Source of the DNA: Chitinophagaceae bacterium
Lineage (GTDB): Bacteria; Bacteroidota; Bacteroidia; Chitinophagales; Chitinophagaceae
Direction of reading: 5' to 3'
Length of the DNA: 64,000 nucleotides
Assembly: GCA_019747705.1 (NCBI GenBank)
Contig: JAIEQM010000006.1
Coordinates: 1 to 64,000, forward strand
In this document: piece by piece, positions 18,588-26,559 of the stretch
How the letters are laid out: each line of letters opens with the position of its first letter
How positions within the stretch are numbered: the stretch's first letter is position 1
Notes under the pieces: model-generated
Seen by the model: the letters and a program-made list of their open reading frames with translations, nothing else
The model's database searches: none
Told to the model about the DNA's origin: nothing
Program-made: the position numbers and the translations under genes

Positions 18588-18943
18588 CAGGCAGTTTTAG
18601 CAGTTTTCTTATCAACGTTTTTTCGAATAGCATCTGCTACAAACTGATTGAGTGAGATACCTCTCTTTAAGGCAGTATAAATGGCTGAATAATGCAAGCC
18701 CGCTTCAATCCTGATGTTAAATGATCCTTTTACACTCTTATAAGGCTCTTTTCCTGCTTCTTTGCATAGGCTGATATAATCTTCTACTGCTTCACGAAAA
18801 GATTTTTTTAACTCTTTTACACTTTGGCCTTCAAAAGTAACAAGGTCATTGATGCCCTCAATTCTTCCATAAAAGCATTCATCTGTATCGCTGTATTGAA
18901 CAGAGCCGATAAACTCTTTATACTCAAGCATGTTTTGTGTCAT
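18587..18943 (-). CDS. hicB: HicB-family antitoxin
   Basis: HicB neutralises the HicA mRNA interferase and usually represses the operon. The 118-residue protein has the partial RNase H-like fold at its N-terminus (FIGSVQYSDTDECFYGRIEGINDLVTFEGQSVKELKKSFREAVEDYI) and a C-terminal ribbon-helix-helix-type segment (ALKRGISLNQFVADAIRKNV) that would bind DNA. The ATG at 18943 overlaps the hicA stop by four bases (ATGA); the in-frame ATG at 18931 is an alternative. Confidence 0.85.
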   Translation of the reverse strand: MTQNMLEYKEFIGSVQYSDTDECFYGRIEGINDLVTFEGQSVKELKKSFREAVEDYISLCKEAGKEPYKSVKGSFNIRIEAGLHYSAIYTALKRGISLNQFVADAIRKNVDKKTAKTA

Positions 18944-19197
18944 AAAAGTCCCTCCTGTTTTAATTCTTTAACAATGTCATTCAACTGGTAAGCTTTTAAA
19001 ATATTTCCGGGATGTGGTTTATGCAATCTGATGATATGACCTGATGTTTGATGTATAAAAGCCACCCTTGAACCCGATGTTTTTCCTTTATTTGATTCAG
19101 CATATCCCAAAGCACTCAGAATTTTTCTCAACTCATCGTATGTAAAATCTTTGGGATGCTGTAAAAGCCGGGCAATGAGTTTTTCCAGTTTTGACAT
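18940..19197 (-). CDS. hicA: HicA-family toxin
   Basis: HicA is an mRNA interferase that inhibits growth when its antitoxin is lost. The 85-residue protein carries the YDELRKILSALGYAESNKGKTSGSRVAFIH region and the LHKPHPGNILKAYQLNDIV tail of HicA proteins; the catalytic histidine of the family is expected in HKPHP. It is the first gene of the hicA-hicB pair, overlapping hicB by four bases. A palindrome that may be the operator lies just upstream. Confidence 0.87.
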   Translation of the reverse strand: MSKLEKLIARLLQHPKDFTYDELRKILSALGYAESNKGKTSGSRVAFIHQTSGHIIRLHKPHPGNILKAYQLNDIVKELKQEGLL

Positions 19198-19202
19198 CAG
19201 GA

Positions 19203-19210
19203 CAAATTTA
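19203..19210 (-). promoter_or_regulatory. -7 promoter element of hicAB
   Basis: TAAATTTG on the minus strand matches TAnnTTTG, and ends 5 bases before the hicA ATG at 19197. Such a short spacing implies a very short or absent leader. It overlaps the palindrome at 19204-19222. Confidence 0.5.
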
Positions 19211-19222
19211 GCAACTAAATTT
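19204..19222. promoter_or_regulatory. Candidate HicB operator
   Basis: A perfect inverted repeat pairs AAATTTAG and CTAAATTT around CAA. It overlaps the hicAB promoter, so a bound HicB dimer would block RNA polymerase. This is the arrangement expected for HicB autoregulation; binding is inferred. Confidence 0.55.
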
Positions 19223-19242
19223 CAGTTGCAGAAATTACATAT

Positions 19243-19360
19243 TTCAAGCACCTGCAATAAATCTAATATGATTTCCAAAAGAATCTTCCACTATGGCTGA
19301 AAAAATAGTACCGTCCACATTGGTAATGGGTGTAATAGAGTTTTGAATGAAGAAATTTAA
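19243..19360 (-). pseudogene. Remnant of a second VOC-family gene
   Basis: The minus strand here reads TPITNVDGTIF...DSFGNHIRFIAGA followed by TGA, which parallels the end of the VOC gene at 20198-20545 (SPVANVGGTIE...DPFGNHIGFIAGA, stop). Only the C-terminal third survives, and no start precedes it. The similarity is about 80 percent by eye at the DNA level, so this is a diverged paralog. The fic gene lies between the two VOC ends. Confidence 0.7.
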
Positions 19361-19363
19361 AGA

Positions 19364-20173
19364 TTAAAATACGAGAGAAAAACCTCCGCCTTTTTTTGTA
19401 TCCGAGCTTTGAAGCTTTTTATATTTTTCAATTTCATTTCCAAGCTGTTTTCTGTACTGTGCATACATAAATGTTCTGAAAACAGAAATATCTTCCGTCT
19501 TCCTTGCATCCTGCAATGCCTCAAAATAAGCAGCTTTATCTTCCTTAAAAACGATAGCAGGGGGCAGTTGAAAAAACAATTGTATAAAATTCATCAGCAA
19601 TCTTGATGTTCTTCCATTGCCATCATAAAAAGGGTGAATGGTTACAAGATCAAAATGAGCATCAAATGCAAGATTCAGTTGTTCTTCCGTGGTATTGATT
19701 GTTTGCATTTTACCAGAGATTGTTTCAGCAAGTTCTGCAACAAGCTTTTCAACTTTATCAAAGTTTACAAAGTAGGTGGCACCGGCACTTACATTTCCTT
19801 TTCTAAACATGCCTTTGGATGCGTCAATTTCGCCAAAAGCTGTTTGATAGATGCTGCCTGTTTGCCGCATTATTTTAGCGTTCAACGTTTGTATGAATGA
19901 AATATGCACAGGTTGCTTTTGCTTTGCAGCTTCTGCAGCAAACAGCAATGCCTGATAATGATCCTGAACCATCAGTGAATGCAGCAATGGTTTTCCTGCC
20001 GGAGTAATTCCTTCATCCAGCAGCAGCCTTGTTTCCACTTCTGTTAAGGCAGATCCTTCAATAGTGGTTGAGTGATGTGTAATAGAATAGTTATTGAATT
20101 TTTCGAAATCAATAACTTCCGATAAATTCAATTGGTGATACTCATTTAATATGGGTTCTGTTTCAGAAAACAT
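19364..20173 (-). CDS. Fic-domain protein with an N-terminal inhibitory motif (class II)
   Basis: Fic proteins use ATP to AMPylate (or otherwise modify) target proteins on hydroxyl groups. The Fic core HPFYDGNGRTSR lies at about residues 180-191, with all of the catalytic HxFx(D/E)GNGRxxR pattern present. The N-terminal STTIEGS (about residues 35-41) fits the inhibitory motif [S/T]xxxE[G/N] of class II Fic proteins, whose glutamate blocks ATP until displaced. So the enzyme is probably auto-inhibited. It is 269 residues long. Its target is unknown. It is flanked by a VOC gene and a VOC remnant and lies next to toxin-antitoxin genes. Confidence 0.92.
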   Translation of the reverse strand: MFSETEPILNEYHQLNLSEVIDFEKFNNYSITHHSTTIEGSALTEVETRLLLDEGITPAGKPLLHSLMVQDHYQALLFAAEAAKQKQPVHISFIQTLNAKIMRQTGSIYQTAFGEIDASKGMFRKGNVSAGATYFVNFDKVEKLVAELAETISGKMQTINTTEEQLNLAFDAHFDLVTIHPFYDGNGRTSRLLMNFIQLFFQLPPAIVFKEDKAAYFEALQDARKTEDISVFRTFMYAQYRKQLGNEIEKYKKLQSSDTKKGGGFSLVF

Positions 20174-20197
20174 ACAACCCGAAATTAAGATGATTTT

Positions 20198-20545
20198 TTA
20201 AGCTCCTGCAATAAATCCAATATGATTTCCAAACGGATCAGCAATAATGGCTGTTTCAATTGTTCCGCCCACATTGGCAACAGGCGAAATGATGGCGGCG
20301 TTCAACGAAACTGCTTTTTCAACCGCCGCTTGTATATCTTCTGCTGCCCGGTAAGCTGCAGTATGATTGCCTTCTTTTATACCGCTTATATCAGGGTCTA
20401 ACCCCAGTTCATATCCATTGACATCAAAACCAACATAAAACACTTCACCAAAATAAGGCTGGATGCCGGTGAGTTGTATATACCATTCTTTTGCTTTTTG
20501 CAAATCATTTACATGACAGATGATGGTGCGGAGTTTTTGAAGCAT
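20198..20545 (-). CDS. VOC-family (glyoxalase/bleomycin-resistance) protein
   Basis: This 115-residue protein has one glyoxalase-like beta-alpha-beta-beta-beta motif repeated: LRTIICHVNDLQKAKEWYIQLTGIQPYFGEVFYVGFDVNGYELGL near the start and ISPVANVGGTIETAIIADPFGNHIGFI near the end. VOC proteins usually bind a metal and act as isomerases, dioxygenases or drug-binding resistance proteins; this one is too general for a substrate. It starts 12 bases past the broken toxin gene on the same strand. Confidence 0.85.
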   Translation of the reverse strand: MLQKLRTIICHVNDLQKAKEWYIQLTGIQPYFGEVFYVGFDVNGYELGLDPDISGIKEGNHTAAYRAAEDIQAAVEKAVSLNAAIISPVANVGGTIETAIIADPFGNHIGFIAGA

Positions 20546-20556
20546 GTTGTTTTGCT

Positions 20557-20855
20557 TTAATAAAGCAGGGATTCCATTTTTGTATGGCGTATTCTGATGA
20601 TGATTACATCTTCGCCATCAATGAAATAAGAAACCCTTATACTATGTATTTCAAAAGCCCTGTACTGATTTTCGTGATTGTTGATTTTAAATTTATCCGG
20701 CGGATGAATCTCCGGGTTGGGGATAATTCCCGAAATTTTAAAGAGTATATCTGCTTTTACGGTAATGGAATTTTAATAGGATTTCTTCCGGATATACAGA
20801 ATATTTTTTTGATTTGTTCACGTGCTTCTTTATCCCAGAGAATTCTTTTTACCAT
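20557..20855 (-). pseudogene. Broken RelE/ParE-family toxin
   Basis: The first frame reads MVKRILWDKEAREQIKKIFC and stops soon after. The second frame continues YIRKKSY, hits a TAA, and then carries DILFKISGIIPNPEIHPPD..., YRAFEIHSIRVSYFIDGED and RIRHT to 20557. Joining them gives the usual order of a RelE/ParE-type toxin. The frame break lies in a run of seven A (plus-strand T at 20804-20810), where one extra A would restore the frame. The in-frame TAA beyond it is a second, independent lesion. It overlaps the 3' end of the antitoxin gene by seven bases. Confidence 0.75.
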
Positions 20856-21073
20856 TGCTCAGACTCTTTCAATACTTCATCATGTGTGAGATAATCACCA
20901 TTTTTTACACGTTCAACCGCCGCCTCCAGCTCAAGGTTATATTGAAGTAATGTATATTCCGCCGATGGCCTGTCTTTTTTGGAAACAAATTTTTTCAGCA
21001 GTTCCAATACCGAAGACTTTTGTTCTGCTGAAAGCAATTCAAGATATTGCTTTATTTCGAGGTCAACATTCAT
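20849..21073 (-). CDS. Antitoxin-like protein, partner of a dead toxin
   Basis: This 74-residue protein has an N-terminal helix (EIKQYLELLSAEQKSSVLELLKKFV) and the C-terminal GDYLTHDEVLKESEQW tail common to antitoxins of the addiction-module type that pair with RelE/ParE toxins. It is complete and lies directly upstream of the frameshifted toxin. It may be a leftover that still guards against a related toxin elsewhere; that is inference. Confidence 0.7.
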   Translation of the reverse strand: MNVDLEIKQYLELLSAEQKSSVLELLKKFVSKKDRPSAEYTLLQYNLELEAAVERVKNGDYLTHDEVLKESEQW

Positions 21074-21103
21074 GGTTTAAAGTTACAATTTTTAACAGGA
21101 GAA

Positions 21104-22435
21104 TCAAACTGATTTTTTCCTGTGTAATAAAAAATAAATCGCCACAAATGCTGCCAGCACTCCCACACCCGTTACTGCAGCAGATGGATCACTGATGGCA
21201 ATACTTGTGCCTACAAACAAATAAGCGCTCATAAAGATAATGGGCAGCAATGGAAATAACTTCATCTTATAAATTCCTGTACCATCCAAATGCTTTGTTT
21301 TTTTACGGAACCAGAAAATAGTGGCGCTGCTGAGTACCATTCCAAAACAATCCAGGAAAATAGTAAAGGATAAAATCTTTTCAAACTCCTGTGCAAAAAA
21401 TAAGATGATAATACAGATGGCTGCAAACACCGTTAATGAAAAAGTAAGCACATTTGTTTTTTCATTTTGCTTGGCAAACATTTTAGGCAGACTTCCATCC
21501 TCCCCCATTGCATACATTACCCGTGGATTGCTCATGAGCAATCCGTTTACATAGGCCAGTACACCCAAGAAAAGAAATGCAGAAAAAACAGTAGCGCCGG
21601 TAGTACCGAAAATTTTATCCATCACCACATAAGCAATCTCCCGCTCGCCTTTCATTTGCTCAAAGCCAATAAGCTTATAATAACTCAGGTTTACCAGCAG
21701 GTATAAAACAATGATGATGGCGATACCCATAAAAATTCCTTTGGGAATATTTTTATTGGGATGATTCACTTCCTGCCCAAAGTTGATGGTTTGCTGATAG
21801 CCGCCATAAGTAAATGAAACAGCAATCAAACTAACGCCCAAACTTTTAATCCAGTCTAAGGGGCTTACAGATTCACCTGCCTGCGGTTGTACAGATGAAA
21901 CTACTGCATACTTATCAGGAAACAATAATGCACCAATCAGCACCACAATCATTAATATTTTAATCGTCATTAAAATATTTTGTGCAGCGGAGCTCATTTT
22001 CAACCCCCGCAGGTTGATGAGATAAAAAATGATGATGGCCATACAACTCACTAATGCTTTATGAATATCATTCCACTCACCCGGAATTAATTTGAGCAAA
22101 TAACCACTGCCAATCAAAGCCACACCACTTAAACTGGCTGCATTGCTCACCAGTATCAAACAGTTAATGGCAAATGCAATACTGGGATGATAGGCTTTTG
22201 CAAACACTTTATAATATCCTCCTGTAACCGGATAGCGGCTGCCGATCTCTGCATAAGTTAATGCGCCGCATAATGCAACCAACCCACCCACAATCCACGC
22301 ACTGAAATAAACAGAAGGCGCAATGGCATCTTTGGCACTGGTGGCAGCAGTTCTAAAAATGCCCATACCAATTACCAGCCCCACCACAATCATGGTAAAA
22401 GAAAAAAGATTGAGCTTGTTATTATTTGTTTGCAT
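21104..22435 (-). CDS. APC-family amino-acid permease
   Basis: This 443-residue inner-membrane protein has about twelve hydrophobic helices and starts with the conserved FTMIVVGLVIGMGIFRTAA segment of the amino-acid/polyamine/organocation family (residues 12-30). It also shows LTYAEIGSRYPVTGGYY in helix III. The substrate is unknown. It is separated from the divergent TonB receptor by a 12-bp inverted repeat region. Confidence 0.88.
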   Translation of the reverse strand: MQTNNNKLNLFSFTMIVVGLVIGMGIFRTAATSAKDAIAPSVYFSAWIVGGLVALCGALTYAEIGSRYPVTGGYYKVFAKAYHPSIAFAINCLILVSNAASLSGVALIGSGYLLKLIPGEWNDIHKALVSCMAIIIFYLINLRGLKMSSAAQNILMTIKILMIVVLIGALLFPDKYAVVSSVQPQAGESVSPLDWIKSLGVSLIAVSFTYGGYQQTINFGQEVNHPNKNIPKGIFMGIAIIIVLYLLVNLSYYKLIGFEQMKGEREIAYVVMDKIFGTTGATVFSAFLFLGVLAYVNGLLMSNPRVMYAMGEDGSLPKMFAKQNEKTNVLTFSLTVFAAICIIILFFAQEFEKILSFTIFLDCFGMVLSSATIFWFRKKTKHLDGTGIYKMKLFPLLPIIFMSAYLFVGTSIAISDPSAAVTGVGVLAAFVAIYFLLHRKKSV

Positions 22436-22488
22436 GCCGTTGGAATGAGCCTTGAAGATAAGTTTTCTTTTGAATGTTGCTCACCAAT

Positions 22489-22555
22489 AAAACCTCCGGG
22501 TTTTTGTGAGCAGGGTTATTTTTATTAAGATCGTTATCTAAACCCCGGAGGTTTT
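22489..22555. repeat. 12-bp inverted repeat between divergent genes
   Basis: AAAACCTCCGGG (22489-22500) and CCCGGAGGTTTT (22544-22555) are perfect inverted copies separated by 43 bases in the space between the permease and the TonB receptor. They could be a hairpin terminator-like structure or a two-part operator for the flanking divergent genes. Confidence 0.5.
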
Positions 22556-22564
22556 AAAATCTTT

Positions 22565-22572
22565 TATCTTTG
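22565..22572 (+). promoter_or_regulatory. -7 promoter element of TonB receptor gene
   Basis: TATCTTTG fits the Bacteroidota TAnnTTTG element and ends only 6 bases before the ATG at 22579. A leaderless or nearly leaderless transcript is likely. Confidence 0.5.
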
Positions 22573-22578
22573 CACCAA

Positions 22579-24654
22579 ATGAAGAACCAACTACTAACCC
22601 TTATTACGGCCATTTGTGCTGTTACAACATTGCATGCACAGGAGCAAACGGATTCCACTTCAAAAGAATTAGGCGAAGTGGTGATTAAAGCATTTGAGCA
22701 GAATAAAAAACTGCTGGATGTACCGGCTGCTGTAAGTTCCATTTCCCAAAAACAGTTGCTTCGTTTTAACAATACTTCCATTGTTTCGGCAATGAATATC
22801 ATGCCCGGTGTGCGTATGGAAGAGCGGAGTCCCGGCAGCTATCGTTTAAACATTCGTGGAAGTTCGTTGCGCTCTCCATTTGGTGTACGTAATGTAAAAG
22901 TGTATTTGAATGACATCCCGTTTACAGAGCCCGGCGGTTCTACTTATCTCAACCTGCTTTCTTTTTTCAATATTCAATCCATTGAAGTATTAAAAGGTCC
23001 AAGCGGAAGTTTATATGGTGCAGGAAGTGGTGGTGCGGTGTTGCTCCGTTCTCATCAAAACAATCAGCCTTCGGGTATTGGTATTGATTATTCATTTGGA
23101 AGTTTTGGTTTGCAAAACACAAATGTGTATGCACGCATTGGCGAAAACAAATCACAACAAACCATTGGTTTTAATAAACTGCACAGCGATGGTTACAGAA
23201 GCTGGACGAAACTGGACCGCAGCGTGTTTACATGGGATGGAAAATTTGCAATTAATGACAAACAAAGCATCCGCACATTTTTAATGTATGCTGATTTAGC
23301 GTATCAAACACCTGGCGGTTTAACTCCGGCAGAGTTTGCTGCCAATCCCAAACAATCAAGACCCAGGGTTGGAACTACTCCTTCAAGCGAACAGGCCAAT
23401 GCAGGTGTGAATCAAAAAAGTTTTTTAGCTGGTGTAAGTCATGATTTTGCTATTACTGAAACATTTAAGAATACCACTTCATTATACGGCGCTTTCTCTC
23501 GCTTTGCCAATCCTACGGTTCGCAATTTTGAACGGAGAAGTGAACCGCATGCAGGCGGAAGGACTGTGTTTTCTTTTTCGCCCAAAATAAAAACAGGTAC
23601 ATTAAAAATTGTTGCCGGTGCTGAGTTGCAGAAAGGATGGTACGATATCCGTCAGTATAAAAATAAAAATGGAGTGAGCGACAGTTTACAAACGGAAGAT
23701 GAAGTGAACACATCAATATGGAGTATGTTTGCGCAGGCTGACTGGAATTTGCAAAACGGCTGGAATATCTCTGCAGGCGCCAGCACCAATCAAAACACCA
23801 TTGGCATTACACGACTCACACAATTTCCGTTGAAAGAACAGAAAAGAACCTATGCCAATGAAATTGCACCACGTATTGCGATACTTAAAAAAGTCACTAA
23901 AGAAATTTCAGTATATGCTTCTGTTGCAAAAGGTTTTTCACCGCCTACTTCTGCTGAAGTATTACCGTCAACAGGCGTTATTTCAACTAATTTAAATGCA
24001 GAAGAAGGATGGAATTATGAACTCGGCACAAGAATGAATTTGCTGAATGAAAAACTGTTTATAGATGTAAACGGTTTTTTATTCAACTTAAAAAACACCA
24101 TTGTACAACGGCGTGATGGAACCGGTGCAGATTTTTTTATCAATGCCGGCAGCGCCAAACAAAGAGGTGTTGAAGCGCTGGTAAATTATAAACTTGCAGG
24201 CAACAACAACAAACTGATTACGCAGAGTAATATCTGGATGAGTTATACTTACAACAACTTTACGTATAAAGATTTTAAACAGGTTAACAGTGATTTCAGC
24301 GGCAAACGTTTGCCTGGCGTTCCTCTGAGTACAGTTGCACTTGGTTTTGATTTGCTCATGAAGCAGGGCATCTATGTCAATCTTACCTATAACTACAACG
24401 AAACCGTTCCATTGAACGATGCCAATACATTTAAAGCAACAGATTTTCATTTGCTTTCTGCTCGCATCGGCTACAGGCATCTATTCTTCAAAAAAATAAA
24501 AGGTGAAGTTTTTATTGGCGGTGATAACCTGTTTAATGAAACCTACAGTTTGGGTAATGATATTAATGCTGCTGCCAACCGCTTTTTCAATGTGGCAGCG
24601 GGAAGAAATTATACGGCAGGGTTGAGTTTGTTTTTTAATTGCAAAAATCAGTAA
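22579..24654 (+). CDS. TonB-dependent receptor (siderophore/FecA-like)
   Basis: This outer-membrane receptor takes up a bound ligand such as an iron complex using TonB energy. I chose the ATG at 22579 because it opens a signal peptide (MKNQLLTLITAICAVTTLHAQ). The plug domain is recognisable from about residues 38 to 160 with LGEVVIKA, RMEERSPGSYRLNIRGSSLRSPFGVRNVKVYLNDIPFTEPGG and IEVLKGPSGSLYGAGSGG. The C-terminal barrel ends in NETYSLGNDINAAANRFFN..., with a last residue region FFNCKNQ rather than a clean Phe. Substrate is inferred only at the family level. Confidence 0.9.
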   Translation: MKNQLLTLITAICAVTTLHAQEQTDSTSKELGEVVIKAFEQNKKLLDVPAAVSSISQKQLLRFNNTSIVSAMNIMPGVRMEERSPGSYRLNIRGSSLRSPFGVRNVKVYLNDIPFTEPGGSTYLNLLSFFNIQSIEVLKGPSGSLYGAGSGGAVLLRSHQNNQPSGIGIDYSFGSFGLQNTNVYARIGENKSQQTIGFNKLHSDGYRSWTKLDRSVFTWDGKFAINDKQSIRTFLMYADLAYQTPGGLTPAEFAANPKQSRPRVGTTPSSEQANAGVNQKSFLAGVSHDFAITETFKNTTSLYGAFSRFANPTVRNFERRSEPHAGGRTVFSFSPKIKTGTLKIVAGAELQKGWYDIRQYKNKNGVSDSLQTEDEVNTSIWSMFAQADWNLQNGWNISAGASTNQNTIGITRLTQFPLKEQKRTYANEIAPRIAILKKVTKEISVYASVAKGFSPPTSAEVLPSTGVISTNLNAEEGWNYELGTRMNLLNEKLFIDVNGFLFNLKNTIVQRRDGTGADFFINAGSAKQRGVEALVNYKLAGNNNKLITQSNIWMSYTYNNFTYKDFKQVNSDFSGKRLPGVPLSTVALGFDLLMKQGIYVNLTYNYNETVPLNDANTFKATDFHLLSARIGYRHLFFKKIKGEVFIGGDNLFNETYSLGNDINAAANRFFNVAAGRNYTAGLSLFFNCKNQ

Positions 24655-24714
24655 TAGAACACCCTGCACTTTATCTCTCAATAGCTGGATAATTGCAAAA
24701 GCCTCAGAGAGGCT

Positions 24715-25017
24715 AAATGTCAGTAGAAAAAATAATAATTTACAAATAAGCCCCATCGGGCAATGTCATTAAGTTAAGCGTTTCGTCATGTCGAGGAACG
24801 AGACATCTCATAAAATTCAAGCTGTACGAAATTTATGAGACCTCTCCCTGCGGTCGAGGTGACGCTTAACTTAATGACATTGCCCATCGGGCCAGACGAT
24901 AAATGTCTGGCTCTGACCTGCAAGCGTCATGAGGCGACATGTTAAGATTTGATAATTACTAAACATGCCGCACCTACGGAGCTCCATCACTATTATTTGG
25001 TTTTTCTACTGACATTT
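24715..25017. repeat. Outer element with 17-bp terminal inverted repeats
   Basis: aaatgtcagtagaaaaa at 24715-24731 and its exact inverse at 25001-25017 bound about 303 bases. Inside are hairpins (for example near 24892-24911, pairing ccagac and gtctgg) and the MITE-like insertion. No ORF is seen in it. Confidence 0.6.
24761..24882. mobile_element. MITE-like hairpin element with 9-bp flanking repeat
   Basis: The 20-bp arms CAATGTCATTAAGTTAAGCG (24761-24780) and its exact inverse (24863-24882) bound a 122-base element. The interior is also self-complementary (for example cataaaattc against gaaatttatg), so it can fold into one long hairpin. It is flanked on both sides by the 9-bp direct repeat CCCATCGGG (24752-24760 and 24883-24891), the expected trace of target-site duplication. 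It encodes no transposase, so it would need one in trans. Confidence 0.7.
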
Positions 25018-25094
25018 TCACCCCGCTGGGGTTAAAGCAAAGGTTTCACCCGCATAACACTTTATTTATTAGTTTTTTCATAAAGAAGAAAACA

Positions 25095-25838
25095 TTAATT
25101 CCTCACCGGCGGGCAATCCCAACTGTTCTTTTTTCCGAAGCGATAAATTAATCCTACGGATAAACTGTAATAATGGTCTTTTTGTTTGGGATTGGCTGCA
25201 ATGCTAAACCCATCCACATAATCAGAAAAAGTATGGCGGTAATTGATTTCTCCATTGAGCATTAATGATGGTGTGATGGCGTAACGCAAACCGGCGCCAA
25301 CAGGAATTACAGGTAAAATTGTTGGCGTTCTCCTGTTAAAATCATGTGCAATGCGTGATGGTAAGTTTTCTTCCAGCCCAAACTTGGAAGGATCAAAACC
25401 ACTGGCATCCCTGCGCACTCTTAAATAGCTCAATCCAACTCCTGCAAATACATAAGGTGAAATGCGTTGCCCCTGCTCCTGCCAGCCGGATGGGCTCCAC
25501 ATCATTTGCGGTGATAATTCAATCAAAGGTGTTTTGAAATTAAAATTGCGGTATTGCCGGTAAGCAGGTGTGCTGTATTTGGCATCATCACCACGAAGGG
25601 ATGCAAGAGAAAAATTTAAACGTATGGCATAATTGGAGCTGATGATTCTTGTACCCTGCAGCATTACTCCGGGTCGTATTGTTTTGTAAGAACCCAGGCG
25701 CTGCGGTGTTAAATCGCCCTGGTAAATAAAAGCGCCGATGGCTGCTCCCACTTCATACTTTGATGATTTTTTTTGTGCGTTTACAAGTACAGATGTCAAA
25801 ACAAAAAGCACAAGAAGGCCAACAGAACATTTGTTCAT
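25095..25838 (-). CDS. DUF6089-type outer-membrane beta-barrel protein
   Basis: The 247-residue protein has a signal peptide (ending VNAQ) and the YEVGAAIGAFIYQGDL opening typical of DUF6089/OmpA-like beta-barrels in Bacteroidota, followed by repeated amphipathic beta-strands and a final region with YSLSVGLIYRFGKK. It is a paralog of the protein at 33026-33868, with similar strand order and the YQGDL motif. Role is unknown, probably outer-membrane structure. No operon partner is apparent. Confidence 0.8.
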   Translation of the reverse strand: MNKCSVGLLVLFVLTSVLVNAQKKSSKYEVGAAIGAFIYQGDLTPQRLGSYKTIRPGVMLQGTRIISSNYAIRLNFSLASLRGDDAKYSTPAYRQYRNFNFKTPLIELSPQMMWSPSGWQEQGQRISPYVFAGVGLSYLRVRRDASGFDPSKFGLEENLPSRIAHDFNRRTPTILPVIPVGAGLRYAITPSLMLNGEINYRHTFSDYVDGFSIAANPKQKDHYYSLSVGLIYRFGKKNSWDCPPVRN

Positions 25839-26011
25839 GCAGATAATTTAAGGATGAATAATAATCCTCCTTAAACAGTTGTTTGGAAATGATGGGAATC
25901 GTGCGGGTTTCAACTGATGAAACGCAGGATAAAGTTAAAACGTATGAAACATTGTTAAAAACTTTGCTAAAGTGGTGTAAAAAAAAAAAGTTGATTTGAA
26001 ATTCCTGCACT

Positions 26012-26019
26012 TACATTTG
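26012..26019 (+). promoter_or_regulatory. -7 promoter element of the B12 transcript
   Basis: TACATTTG matches TAnnTTTG and lies about 170 bases upstream of the cobalamin riboswitch and 540 bases upstream of the BtuB-like gene, so the leader is long. Confidence 0.4.
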
Positions 26020-26114
26020 CAGCCGTAGCTGGTTCTAATGTGATGAATAGAATTAAGGCCGTACCACCGCTAAAGCGGGGCGCTTCAAAAAAAGCTGAAT
26101 AGAATTGATGAAGC

Positions 26115-26132
26115 ACAAGAGTGCGACGCAAG
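26115..26132 (+). repeat. Dispersed 18-bp repeat in the riboswitch leader
   Basis: acaagagtgcgacgcaag here is exactly repeated, on the other strand, at 51731-51748. It lies between the promoter and the riboswitch core. Confidence 0.6.
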
Positions 26133-26179
26133 AGAAGCTTAATAGCAGCGCCGCAGCTTAGTACATAAAAAATTCATTG

Positions 26180-26350
26180 CAAAGATTAAAAGGGAATCCG
26201 GTGTAAATCCGGAACTATCCCCGTAGCTGTAAGGCGGCCCCACTCCCGTTAAACCGGGAGAATTAAAAGGCAACTATCCTGCACCACTGTTCCTCTACTA
26301 AACGGAACGGGAAGGTAAAGTGAACGCTGAGTCAGAAGACCTGCCAATTA
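26180..26350 (+). ncRNA. Cobalamin riboswitch
   Basis: The transcript contains the canonical segments of an adenosylcobalamin riboswitch: the core around aaagggaatccggtgtaaat, cccgtagctgtaagg, and the B12 box near 26329-26345 (gagtcagaagacctgcc). It lies just upstream of a TonB receptor of the BtuB type. High cobalamin would be expected to repress this transporter. Boundaries are approximate. Confidence 0.9.
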
Positions 26351-26559
26351 CATCAACATTATTTTGCTTTCGGGAGAAAGGCATGAAGTGTACAAGCGCA
26401 GGCTTTTATATTTCTAACTCTTTTTATTCGGAAGCAGTCACTTAAAAACTTTTTTCAAACATGAAATGAGTTATGAAATTTTCAAGCTATCATTATAATA
26501 AAGCGAAGAAAATTTCATAACGAATAACATGCGACAAAAGTGTAAACAAAAATTTACGC

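Larger units (their letters stand above)
24655..25094. other. Intergenic region made of nested inverted repeats
   Basis: No gene is visible over 440 bases. It holds a MITE-like 122-bp hairpin element inserted in a larger sequence whose ends form a 17-bp inverted repeat (24715-24731 and 25001-25017). See the separate entries. Confidence 0.6.

Noticed and set aside
20584..20889. Plus-strand 101-residue ORF opposite the dead toxin
   Set aside because: It is the shadow of the toxin frame; the toxin's conserved motifs are on the minus strand.
24481..24756. Minus-strand ORF into the repeat region after the TonB receptor
   Set aside because: It overlaps the receptor on the opposite strand, and no family is recognised.
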